This document shows positions 19,254 to 26,617 of a DNA stretch of 64,000 bases, piece by piece. The notes beneath the pieces were generated by a model. That model made no database searches. It saw only the letters and a list, made by a program, of their open reading frames with translations, and was not told the DNA's origin. The DNA comes from Chromobacterium vaccinii (GTDB lineage: Bacteria > Pseudomonadota > Gammaproteobacteria > Burkholderiales > Chromobacteriaceae). The first letter of the stretch is position 1. Each line of letters opens with the position of its first letter. Position numbers and translations under genes: made by a program. The stretch lies in NCBI RefSeq assembly GCF_000971335.1, contig NZ_JZJL01000028.1, positions 1 to 64,000 on the forward strand. Direction: 5' to 3'.

Positions 19254-19538
19254 GGGATAAGAAAGGGAAGCCGGACTGCCCGGCGAAAAGCTGCAAGGTA
19301 AACCAGCAAGCATGGCGGCGCAAGCGCCCGCGGCGGGAAAACCTCGCAAGCCCGGCCGATCCCACGCCGCCCAGGCTTCGCGCGGCAAGCCGTCAGGCAA
19401 ACAACGCTTCAGGCCAAACTCGCCTGCTCCAGATCAATTCCACCCGCAAAAAACACCCGCCAAAAATCAAATGTCATATCATGGCGGCAAAATGCAGCCT
19501 TGGCTCTATCCACAGCAACCATCTTGTCAGGAGCGAAC
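19254..19538. other. Divergent promoter region
   Basis: 285 bases between the phosphopantetheinyl transferase gene and the tandem-repeat gene. The part near 19440-19500 is more AT-rich (AAAATCAAATGTCATATCATG) and probably carries the promoter of the repeat gene. No hairpin or RNA gene was recognised. Confidence 0.35.
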
Positions 19539-20399
19539 ATGAACCACCGCCAATTGCTGATTCTCGCCGCCGCGCTGGCCGCTGCCGGCGCCGCATCCGC
19601 AGCGCCGACGCAAAGCGCCGCGCCGCAATCACGAGTCTCGCCGCTTTCCTTTGGCCAGACCCAATGGATCATGGTCGGCTCGCCCGTGCCGACCGGCTGG
19701 GTGATCACCCGTTCCACCGGCACCATGAACGAGATCACCGATGCCCAGGGCGCGAGATACGGGCAGGAATTCACCGTGATGCTGGGCTCCCCCATCCCCG
19801 CCGGCTGGATCGTCCGCCGCGCCAACGGCAACAGCAATGTGATCTTCTACACCGTCGGCGCCAGCTACGGCACCCAGCTCAGCGCGATGGTGGGCTCGCC
19901 GATACCGGACGGCTGGATCGTCACCCGAGCGGAAGGCCAAAGCAATCAGCTGACCTATGTCACCGGCGCCAGCTACGGCGCGCGCTTCACCGCGATGCTG
20001 GGCTCGCCGATTCCCCCGGGATGGGTCATCGTCCGCCCCAACGGCAACTCCAACGACATCTACAACGCCAACAACGCGCCCAAGGAGGCGGAGCTGCAGG
20101 TGGCCGTCGGCTCGCCGGTGCCCGACGGCTGGGTGATCACCCGCGCCATGGGCAACTTCAACACCATCCACAATGTCGCCGGCTCGTCATACGGCCGCCA
20201 GATCACGGTGATGCTGGGCTCGCCCATTCCCGCCGACTGGGTGGTCACCCGCGCCAACGGCAACAGCAACGACATCTACTACACCAAGGGCGCGGCGATC
20301 GGCACCGAACTGCAGGTAATGCTGGGCTCGCCGATCCCGGCCGGCTGGGTGGTGGTGCGCGCTAACGGCAATAGCAACATCATCAAACGTTTGAGCTAA
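19539..20399 (+). CDS. Exported protein of seven 36-residue tandem repeats, unknown function
   Basis: 286 residues. A signal peptide (MNHRQLLILAAALAAAGAASA) precedes a short Ser/Pro linker and then, from residue 46, six full 36-residue repeats and a final 25-residue partial repeat. Consensus per repeat: GSPIPxGWVxxRANGNSN near the start and GASYG near residue 26. Invariant or near-invariant positions are GSP, W, R and N. Repeat 4 has NAPKEA in place of GASYG. The regular Trp/Gly/Asn pattern suggests a beta-rich solenoid or propeller with a possible carbohydrate or surface-binding role, which is inference. Start: the ATG at 19539 has AGGAG upstream. I do not recognise the family. Confidence 0.82.
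   Translation: MNHRQLLILAAALAAAGAASAAPTQSAAPQSRVSPLSFGQTQWIMVGSPVPTGWVITRSTGTMNEITDAQGARYGQEFTVMLGSPIPAGWIVRRANGNSNVIFYTVGASYGTQLSAMVGSPIPDGWIVTRAEGQSNQLTYVTGASYGARFTAMLGSPIPPGWVIVRPNGNSNDIYNANNAPKEAELQVAVGSPVPDGWVITRAMGNFNTIHNVAGSSYGRQITVMLGSPIPADWVVTRANGNSNDIYYTKGAAIGTELQVMLGSPIPAGWVVVRANGNSNIIKRLS
19674..20396 (+). repeat. 108-bp coding tandem repeat (6.7 copies)
   Basis: In-frame direct repeats of 108 bp within the exported repeat protein, starting at 19674, 19782, 19890, 19998, 20106, 20214 and 20322 (the last partial). Copies share GGCTCGCC(G/C)(G/A)T and CGCGCCAACGGCAACAGCAA-type words but differ in many third positions, so the array is old rather than a recent slippage expansion. Confidence 0.85.
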
Positions 20400-20409
20400 A
20401 TCGTGCCGC

Positions 20410-20430
20410 CCGCCCCGTTCCGCGGGGCGG
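20410..20430. terminator. GC-rich hairpin between convergent genes
   Basis: An 8-bp stem, CCGCCCCG with CGGGGCGG, and a TTCCG loop, 11 bases after the repeat-protein stop and 15 bases before the csaA stop. No T-run follows on either strand, so intrinsic termination would be weak. Confidence 0.45.
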
Positions 20431-20445
20431 CCGCGGCCAATCGCG

Positions 20446-20790
20446 TCACATCAGCCGGCCGCCGTTCGGAGCCGCAAGCGGAAACTCGGCCAGCATCACC
20501 CGGCCCGCCTCGTCGTGCACCCCGGTCACCAGCACCTCCGAGCGCACGCCAGCCACGCGCTTGGGCGGGAAATTGCATACGCACAGCACCCGCTTGCCGA
20601 TCAGCTCGGCGGCAAGGTAATGGTCGGTAATCTGGGCGCTGGATGTTTTCACCCCCAGCTCGCCCAGATCCACCTTCAGCACATAGGCAGGCTTGCGAGC
20701 CTGAGCGTTGGGCTCGGCGTGGACGATGGTCCCCGCCCGAAATTCCACCTTGAGGAAATCTTCCCAGCTAAGGCTGCTTGAATCGGACAT
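20446..20790 (-). CDS. csaA: CsaA-type tRNA-binding-domain chaperone
   Basis: 114 residues consisting of one tRNA-binding (OB-fold) domain, like CsaA and the C-terminal domain of MetRS. The family pattern is visible: FLKVEFRAGTIVHAEPNAQA, AYVLKVDLGELG, TSSAQITDHY and GKRVLCVCNFPPKRVAG. CsaA homologues are dimeric and have been reported to bind unfolded or pre-secretory proteins. Start: the ATG at 20790, with GGAAAA about 9 bases upstream. A small inverted repeat lies just upstream. Confidence 0.9.
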   Translation of the reverse strand: MSDSSSLSWEDFLKVEFRAGTIVHAEPNAQARKPAYVLKVDLGELGVKTSSAQITDHYLAAELIGKRVLCVCNFPPKRVAGVRSEVLVTGVHDEAGRVMLAEFPLAAPNGGRLM

Positions 20791-20800
20791 TTCGCGTTTT

Positions 20801-20818
20801 CCATGTGATCAGACATGG
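20801..20818. promoter_or_regulatory. Small inverted repeat upstream of csaA
   Basis: CCATGT-GATCAG-ACATGG (6-bp arms), 10 bases upstream of the csaA start codon. It could be an operator or a leader hairpin near the ribosome site. The evidence is only the symmetry and the position. Confidence 0.25.
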
Positions 20819-20866
20819 CCGCAGTATGGCCGAACCGCGCGAACGCAACGCGCGCCGGACTACGGT

Positions 20867-21589
20867 TCAAGCGCGCCGGACTCTGCCCCGCGCTTCGCTG
20901 GGATTGGCGCCGAACCGCTGCCGGTACGCGGCGCTGAAAGCGGAAGCCGATTGGTAGCCCACCTGCAGCGCCACATCCAGCACGCTGGCGCGTCCGTCCA
21001 GCAGCAAACGCCGCGCCCGTTCCATCCGCATCCGGCATAGATAGGCCATCGGCGTCAGCCCGGTTTCCGCTTTCAACCGCGCGTGGAACTGGCTGGCCGA
21101 CAAATGGCAGGCGGCCGCCATGTCCGCCACCGTCAACGGCCGCCCCAGCCGCGAAGCCAGAAAACGGCCCAGCCGCGGCGACAGCTGGAAAACCGCCGGG
21201 GCATCAGGAAACAACAGGTCCAACAGCATGCCGGACAACATAGGCTGCCGCGCTTCCGGCTGCGGATGCCGCGCCGCCCAGTCCGCCAGCTCCCGCGCCG
21301 CGGGCGGCAAGGTCAATTGGCATGCCGCCGCGTCCGCGCCGCTTTCCTGAATGGGCACGTTCAGCACCAGTTGCCGGTTGCCCGGCGCGCCGGCATAGCA
21401 ATGGGAAACGCCGGCCGGGATGCGCACCGCGGAACCCGCGCCGTTCAGATAGGGCCGCCCTTCCATCTCCAGCTCCAATGCCCCCGCCAGGCCAAGCACC
21501 CACTGGTGATGGCCGTCATGGGCGTGGCGGACGCTGTCGCTGCCGTAATGCAGCAGTTCGATGCGGGCGAAAAACATGGAGTGAGACAT
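20867..21589 (-). CDS. AraC-family transcriptional regulator with cupin sensor domain
   Basis: 240 residues. The N-terminal half is a cupin-type ligand pocket (HAHDGHHQWVLGLAGALELEM, then IPAGVSHCY). The C-terminal half has the two AraC HTH motifs: VADMAAACHLSASQFHARLK and VLDVALQVGYQSASAFSAAYRQRFG. It probably senses a small molecule and activates a nearby promoter, but which one is not clear. Start: ATG at 21589 (MSHSMFF) chosen because it begins the cupin domain; the frame extends to 21652, and no start has a good ribosome site. It is not obviously in an operon with the Gfa-like gene, which ends 106 bases upstream on the same strand. Confidence 0.85.
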   Translation of the reverse strand: MSHSMFFARIELLHYGSDSVRHAHDGHHQWVLGLAGALELEMEGRPYLNGAGSAVRIPAGVSHCYAGAPGNRQLVLNVPIQESGADAAACQLTLPPAARELADWAARHPQPEARQPMLSGMLLDLLFPDAPAVFQLSPRLGRFLASRLGRPLTVADMAAACHLSASQFHARLKAETGLTPMAYLCRMRMERARRLLLDGRASVLDVALQVGYQSASAFSAAYRQRFGANPSEARGRVRRA

Positions 21590-21695
21590 CGTAAAAAGGT
21601 CGTCGGTCGAATCAATGCCGAAAAGGATAGCCGAACGGCCCGCCCCATCCAAGCCGGCCCGGCTCCCGTCGCGAACAGCGCGGGCGATCCGGGCC

Positions 21696-22085
21696 TCAGG
21701 GAAACTCGTCGTGCTGCGGCAGATTGTCGGTGATGTCGTGCCACTCGGCCTTGGAGCCGACGAAAATATGCGCGGAAGGGCGGATGGCCGGGACGTCGAT
21801 CAAAGTGCCCAACGCCACATGGACGAACTCTCCGCCGCGCACTACCGAATACAGCAGCGATCCGCATTGCCCGCAGCGCGCGTCATGCGCGCGCTCGTCG
21901 CCATAAATCAGCAGGCAGCCCTGCCCCCGGATCAGTTTGAGCTTTTGCCGCTCGATGCCGGCAAAGGGCTTGAATGCCGCCCCGGTGGCCCGCCGGCATT
22001 GGCCGCAGTGGCAATTGAGCGCATAGCGGAACTCATCGCGGACCGCATACCGCACGGCGCCGCACAGGCAGCCTCCTTCGAGCAT
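21696..22085 (-). CDS. Gfa/CENP-V-fold zinc protein
   Basis: 129 residues. Zinc-binding motifs of the glutathione-dependent formaldehyde-activating (Gfa/CENP-V) family are clear: GGCLCGAVRY, NCHCGQCRRATG and ARCGQCGSLLY, which supply the structural and catalytic Cys sets. True Gfa binds S-hydroxymethylglutathione; most homologues have unknown substrates. Start: the ATG at 22085 has GAGGAG 9 bases upstream; the longer frame is unlikely. It lies 59 bases downstream of the P450 gene on the same strand and could be its last cotranscribed partner. Confidence 0.88.
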   Translation of the reverse strand: MLEGGCLCGAVRYAVRDEFRYALNCHCGQCRRATGAAFKPFAGIERQKLKLIRGQGCLLIYGDERAHDARCGQCGSLLYSVVRGGEFVHVALGTLIDVPAIRPSAHIFVGSKAEWHDITDNLPQHDEFP

Positions 22086-22144
22086 CAGCGTCGCCTCCTC
22101 GAAAGTTCTGTCGCGCCAACCGCCAAACATGCCGCCGGCGCGGG

Positions 22145-23557
22145 TCAGATGCGCGCGATGTCCAGCGCCAAGGGCACGCTCGGGCGTTGCGAAACATGGA
22201 ACACGGCTCGCGGCGGCGCCATCCCGGCCGGAGCCGACAAGCGATATCTGCACAGCAGCTGCGCGGCCACCAGCGTCATCTCCGCCACCGCCAGATGCTG
22301 CCCCAGGCACACGCGCGGCCCGCCGCCGAAGGGCAGATAGGTGCCCTGCTGCGGCCTGGCCGCATCGGGGTCGAAACGTTCCGGGCGATAGCTGAGCGGC
22401 TCGGGGAACCAGCGCTCGTCATGCTGCATCAACTGCATCGGCACCATGAATACCGTCTTTGCCGGGAAGGTCCAGTCTCCCAGCGTCACCGGCTTGACTG
22501 CTCGCCGGCTCATCAGCAGCGGCACCGCCGGGTGCAGGCGCATTGTTTCCAGCAGGGTCTGGCTTACGTATTGCAGCGCGGACAAGTCCGCGTCCGCGCT
22601 TTCCTCGCCGGGCCATGCCGCCAACGCCTCGGCCCGCGCCTTTTCCTGGATATCCGGATGGGACGCCATGCACCAGGCCCACCAGGACAGCGAGGCCGCC
22701 ACCGTCTCGTGGCCGGCCAGGAAGGCCGTCTTGCACTCGTCCCTCACCGCCTGCAATGGCCAACTTTTCGGTTGCTGCAGATGGAGCCGCAACAGGCGGG
22801 ACAAAAGATCCTCCGGCCATGCGTCCGCCGGCAGGCGCAGCCTGGCCTGCAAGTGCCGCTCGATCAAACCGTTCATCAGCAGCCGCGCGCGGCGGCGCTT
22901 GCGCTGCCACGGCACCCAGTCCGGCAGGCTGGCCGGCCTCCACAACTCTTCGGTGGAGGCCACCATCAAGGTATGGACGGCTTCCTCCGCCTCCCGCGCC
23001 TCGCTTCCGACGCCGCTGGAGAACATCATCCGCAGAATCACTTCCATCGTCACCGATGTCAGCTCGCTCTCTATCGGCCAGGCGTCGCGCCGATCCGGCC
23101 ATTGCTCGAACGCCCGCCGGGCGGCCGCCTCGATGGACGGCGAGAACGCCTGCACCGATTTGCGCGTGAAGTCCGGCTGCAGCGCCTGCCGCTTCTCGCG
23201 CCAGGCCTCTCCTTCGGCGATCAACACGCTATGACCGTGCACCCGGCCGTACACGCTGAGCGCCCGCTCCCAGCGACGCAGCGAGTCGGCCTGATTGACC
23301 AGCAGCTCGCGCGCCAGATGCGGATCGGAAACGATGACCTGGTGTTCCGGCCAGGTGCGCACATGCACCAGATCGCCGAACTCGCGCTGCCAGCCGGCCA
23401 GCGTGCCCATCAAATCGCGCGACAGCTGGGTCAGCAGCCCCCAACCGGTCAGGCCGGCTTCCGGGCCCGGCGGCCAACTGCCGGAGGACGGTTTGGGCGA
23501 TGCCGGCGGATGGCCGCCGGCATGGAATGGACAGGAGGATTGCGGTGGCGTTTTCAT
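22145..23557 (-). CDS. Cytochrome P450 monooxygenase
   Basis: 470 residues with all P450 hallmarks: I-helix AGHETVA, ExxR as ETMR, the meander PERFDPDAARP, and the haem loop FGGGPRVCLGQHLA with the thiolate ligand C417. The N-terminus is Pro-rich (CPFHAGGHPPASPKPS) with no membrane anchor, so it is soluble and needs separate redox partners. Overall pattern resembles fatty-acid or alkane-type class P450s, but the substrate cannot be read. Start: the ATG at 23557 has no strong ribosome site. A 205-base AT-rich gap separates it from the upstream haem-oxygenase-like gene, so it may have its own promoter while sharing the pathway. Confidence 0.93.
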   Translation of the reverse strand: MKTPPQSSCPFHAGGHPPASPKPSSGSWPPGPEAGLTGWGLLTQLSRDLMGTLAGWQREFGDLVHVRTWPEHQVIVSDPHLARELLVNQADSLRRWERALSVYGRVHGHSVLIAEGEAWREKRQALQPDFTRKSVQAFSPSIEAAARRAFEQWPDRRDAWPIESELTSVTMEVILRMMFSSGVGSEAREAEEAVHTLMVASTEELWRPASLPDWVPWQRKRRRARLLMNGLIERHLQARLRLPADAWPEDLLSRLLRLHLQQPKSWPLQAVRDECKTAFLAGHETVAASLSWWAWCMASHPDIQEKARAEALAAWPGEESADADLSALQYVSQTLLETMRLHPAVPLLMSRRAVKPVTLGDWTFPAKTVFMVPMQLMQHDERWFPEPLSYRPERFDPDAARPQQGTYLPFGGGPRVCLGQHLAVAEMTLVAAQLLCRYRLSAPAGMAPPRAVFHVSQRPSVPLALDIARI

Positions 23558-23762
23558 TCAAAAATCATACCATCCATCCATTAAAATGTGGCGAATGGAA
23601 ACAAAAACCATAAGTATTATTCATATCGCCTATAAAGTAATGAATGAATCCCGTTTTCTGCCGCAAGCCGGCGCGCTTTTCAAGGCAACGGCGACAAAGC
23701 GATAAAACCGTCGGACCGGCCAGGAACAAAAAACAAAAATAGCGCTGCGGCGGCTTCCTGTT
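23558..23762. other. AT-rich gap upstream of the P450 gene
   Basis: 205 bases, locally much richer in A+T than the flanking genes (for example AAAACCATAAGTATTATTCAT near 23600). It probably holds the P450 promoter. No T-run terminator was identified after the haem-oxygenase-like gene. Confidence 0.35.
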
Positions 23763-24566
23763 TCAGACCGCCGCCTCCGTCGGCAACAACTGGCTGTCGA
23801 TCACGTCCCACAATGCCGCCAGCGCATCGAGGAAAGCGTCGATGCCGGACAGGACCAGCGGTTCGGTTTCGGCATTGAGCACGCCCGCAATGGCTTGCCG
23901 CACATTCAGCTCATGTTGCTGCTCCGCGCCGCACTCCCCCCAGTGGTCAAGCAGATAGTACATTTCCGGGTCTTTCAGACTTACGCCGTAGTGGCCGGAG
24001 TCAACCAGCGCCCGTTTCTCGCCCGGAATCAGCGAGCGGTTGGAAATCAATTCCAGCGCGAAGGCGATGCCCAGATTGCGGATGGTGGACTCGGGGTCCG
24101 ACCGGCTTCTCTGCTGAAACACGGCGATAGCCTCGCGCGCCTGGCGAGTCAGGCCGCTGGCTCGATCATAGCCGGGCAGGTCGCCCAGAAGCTGGTCGGA
24201 GTAGCGTTTCAGCCCGGCCTCCACTTCCGCCTGGTCGTCCAGATCATCGAACACCCGCTCCTTGCCGGCCAGATTGACGATGTGGCCCGCCATTCTCGCC
24301 AGGTCGGGACCATGGCCGCTCTCCGAAATCTCGATTTCGGACATCAACTCCGCCTGCTTCGGCAAACCCATGCTCCTTAAGCCCTGCGGAAAGGCCATTC
24401 CCAGCCGGGTCGAGGCGCAAAAATTCTGCACCTGATGGAACAAGGCCGCCGATTGAGCCGCCGGCAGCGGCGCACAGGCCCAGTGACGGTACATGGGATG
24501 ATCAAACACCCGGTGGTTCATCACTTTCCGGGCTAGCGCTTCCACTGCCATTGCCATATCTTTCAT
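23763..24566 (-). CDS. Haem-oxygenase-like (HDO-type) putative non-haem iron oxidase
   Basis: 267 residues, all-helical, of the iron-containing redox/haem-oxygenase-like (HDO) superfamily that includes UndA, BesC, SznF and CADD. Visible features: HPMYRHW at the N-terminus, then MSEIEISESGHGPDLARMAGH (candidate Glu and His ligands), then ALELISN and a late Glu/His-rich helix (DHWGECGAEQQHELN). Spacing of the last ligand motif is unusual, as if it carries a 3-residue insertion, so the metal site needs modelling. Family members cleave or desaturate amino or fatty acids, or hydroxylate amines. It starts 31 bases after the ferritin-like gene. ATG at 24566 with AGGAGAG upstream. Confidence 0.75.
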   Translation of the reverse strand: MKDMAMAVEALARKVMNHRVFDHPMYRHWACAPLPAAQSAALFHQVQNFCASTRLGMAFPQGLRSMGLPKQAELMSEIEISESGHGPDLARMAGHIVNLAGKERVFDDLDDQAEVEAGLKRYSDQLLGDLPGYDRASGLTRQAREAIAVFQQRSRSDPESTIRNLGIAFALELISNRSLIPGEKRALVDSGHYGVSLKDPEMYYLLDHWGECGAEQQHELNVRQAIAGVLNAETEPLVLSGIDAFLDALAALWDVIDSQLLPTEAAV

Positions 24567-24597
24567 GATGCTCTCCTGTCGACATACACGGACTGCG

Positions 24598-25335
24598 TCA
24601 GAAATACTTGCGGCAGGCCATCTCGTCGGGAACCTCGTAACCCAGACGTTGGATATGGCCTAGGACGTCGTCGCGATAGAGATCGCGCAATTGGCCGTTG
24701 GTGTACTGCCGCAGCCCCCATCTCACCGCCGTTTCGCTGCGGCGCGAGTCTGAGCGGCCAAACATGTCCATCGCCATTGGATACAAGCGGTCCAACGCCT
24801 CCTGCGCCCGCGCCCGCGCATCCTTGTCCTTCGCCGCTCTCCTCATCAGCAGCGCGCCATGGCTGAAATGCCGGGCCTCTTCCTTCAGCACCGCCTGGGC
24901 TTCCGCGCGCAATGGCAGATAGCTGCTGCCCACCATCTCCTTGATCTGGTAATGCCCCTCCAGCTCGCACAGAAAACTGAAAGCCGCCCGCTCCTCCCAG
25001 CTGCGAAACTCCATGGTCATGCTTTCCGCCGCGAAATACCGTCGCTCCTCTTTCTTCTGGCTCAGCATGTGGGAGGTATCGACCTCCAGCTCAGCCAGCA
25101 AGCGGGAAAATCGCCGGAAGTGATCCACCTCTTCCGCGGCGAACTGCGCGCAGATATAGCGTTCGTCCGCATCCGGGGCCAAGGGGTAGAAGGAATCGAT
25201 ATAGGTATCTCCCGCGCTCAGCTCGCCTTCTCCGTTAGCCAGCAACTGATGAATCAAGGTGTCGCGGTATTCGTCCGGCATCGAGCCAATTCCCTCCAGG
25301 CTCACTTCATGCGGATTGATCTTGCTTTCCATCAT
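24598..25335 (-). CDS. Ferritin-like diiron protein (PaaA/PaaC-like)
   Basis: 245 residues, four-helix-bundle diiron fold. Two ExxH motifs supply ligands: EEVDHF and EEARHF, with further Glu in YIDSFYPLAPDADE and CELEGHYQIKE. The pattern resembles phenylacetyl-CoA epoxidase subunits, which epoxidise or hydroxylate CoA thioesters, but no PaaB, D or E partner is adjacent. Start: ATG-ATG at 25335 with AAAGGA upstream. It is followed after 31 bases by the haem-oxygenase-like gene, so the two iron enzymes are very probably cotranscribed and act in one pathway. Confidence 0.78.
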   Translation of the reverse strand: MMESKINPHEVSLEGIGSMPDEYRDTLIHQLLANGEGELSAGDTYIDSFYPLAPDADERYICAQFAAEEVDHFRRFSRLLAELEVDTSHMLSQKKEERRYFAAESMTMEFRSWEERAAFSFLCELEGHYQIKEMVGSSYLPLRAEAQAVLKEEARHFSHGALLMRRAAKDKDARARAQEALDRLYPMAMDMFGRSDSRRSETAVRWGLRQYTNGQLRDLYRDDVLGHIQRLGYEVPDEMACRKYF

Positions 25336-25497
25336 GTTTTCCTTTCTCCAGAGTGAATGGCGACGATGATCCGCCGCAGCGGAATTACTTACCGGAGCGC
25401 GGCGCGTCGCCGAAAACAGGCGCAAGTCGGCCTGCGAGCGGAGATGGTCAATGAAGCGGGCCAGGTCCGACCGATGAAGTTGTGCCCCGCAATGGGT

Positions 25498-25914
25498 TCA
25501 GGCGGAGAGATAGGTCAAGGTGTGATGCGACAGCGTTTGACCCGCTCCATCTGTGATGGTGGCTGTGCCGTAGGTAACGCGCCTGCCGCTTTTCATCACC
25601 TCGGCGCGGCAATAAACGTCAGCCTGAGCCGCCCGCAGAAAATTGGTTTTCATTTCCAGAGTGACGATGGGAGCATCAATGCCCAACTCTGTCATGGCCG
25701 CCAGCCAAAACGCCGTGTCCGCCAAGGTCATCAGACAGCCTCCCTGGATAATGCCCCCGGGACGATAAAATTGAGGCTGTGCCGGCAGCGCCAAATCCAC
25801 TTTCCCGGCTTGCACGCTTAATACTTGATAATTCCAGATCGCGACAAACGGAGACTCTTGCAAAATCCTGACAGCCTGCTCAACCGTTTCCAGCAATAGC
25901 GGCGCTTTTTCCAT
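25498..25914 (-). CDS. PaaI-type hotdog-fold acyl-CoA thioesterase
   Basis: 138 residues, single hotdog domain. The signature IIQGGCLMTLADTAFWLAA (helix with the conserved Asp) and ETKxNF-like LEMKTNFLRAA are typical of the PaaI/YbgC-type thioesterases that release acyl groups from CoA. Start: the ATG at 25914 has GGAGGAG. It precedes the ferritin-like gene by 162 bases on the same strand; thioesterases of this kind commonly accompany Paa-like oxygenases, so it likely belongs to the same cluster. The acyl substrate is unknown. Confidence 0.85.
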   Translation of the reverse strand: MEKAPLLLETVEQAVRILQESPFVAIWNYQVLSVQAGKVDLALPAQPQFYRPGGIIQGGCLMTLADTAFWLAAMTELGIDAPIVTLEMKTNFLRAAQADVYCRAEVMKSGRRVTYGTATITDGAGQTLSHHTLTYLSA

Positions 25915-26155
25915 TCAACGCTCCTCCGTATTCATTGTTCTGATTCATCCTTTTGGCGAATAGATTATGCTTATCAAAACCATTCAACAAGCGCTTTTTC
26001 AGAGAACTGGCCACATTAACTACAATCATTTTTGACAGGCGGAGACATTTCATGTCAGTACCATTTTCAACTGTACCTTTTGCCGGGAAAAGTGAATATA
26101 TCTTCCAAAGCACCCGCTTAAAATAGGGAGATTTACTTGACAGTAAATACCACAT
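25880..26155 (-). CDS. Possible 91-residue ORF upstream of the thioesterase gene
   Basis: An ATG at 26155 preceded by GGAGGAGAGG opens a 91-residue frame (MWYLLSSKSPYFKRVLW...) that ends inside the thioesterase start region, overlapping it by 35 bases in another frame. The protein is basic, has no recognised motif, and its codon use is unlike the neighbouring genes. It could be a coupled leader gene or chance. Confidence 0.2.
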   Translation of the reverse strand: MWYLLSSKSPYFKRVLWKIYSLFPAKGTVENGTDMKCLRLSKMIVVNVASSLKKRLLNGFDKHNLFAKRMNQNNEYGGALNGKSAAIAGNG

Positions 26156-26617
26156 ACCCACCTCTCCTCCATAACCGTCAACCCAAAATCCGGCCGCGGA
26201 GAATGGAAGAGTCGTCAAGCCGGCGAAATTCCGATGCGCAGATTTTCTCAAATGTGGCCCCAAACCCCTCGCCCTGAAGCCAAGCCTTGTCTTCTCGCCC
26301 CGCCCATGCCGATTGACAACCCCAAACAGGCAGCGCCCAGCCTCGACCCAATCCAATCACCCATTGAAATGCCATGCGGATAATAAGCTTCTGATCTAGA
26401 AAGAATGGTAATCAACGCATGCATTTCCATCTATCCGAATAGGCAAAAGGCAAGCATGCGCGGGTCCGCACTGCAAAGAGTTAGAATTAAATGCATTAAA
26501 TTGAAAAACAACATTAGATCATAAATGATTCGTTACAAATTACGCCACAAGGGAAACGATCCGGCCAACCAACAATATCGACTTCGCTCATCGGAGATAA
26601 AAACAGGAAAAGCGAAA
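25915..26617. other. Long, partly AT-rich intergenic region
   Basis: About 700 bases between the divergent thioesterase and PAS-receptor genes. Beyond the doubtful 91-residue frame, it contains a perfect inverted repeat, ATTTACT-TGAC-AGTAAAT (26131-26148), which is operator-like. The A+T-rich stretch at 26480-26530 probably holds the receptor promoter. I see no RNA gene. Confidence 0.35.
26131..26148. promoter_or_regulatory. Operator-like inverted repeat
   Basis: Perfect 7-bp arms (ATTTACT / AGTAAAT) around TGAC, 217 bases upstream of the thioesterase start on the minus strand. The symmetry is certain; a regulatory role is inference. It does not fit the LuxR-type lux-box pattern. Confidence 0.3.
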
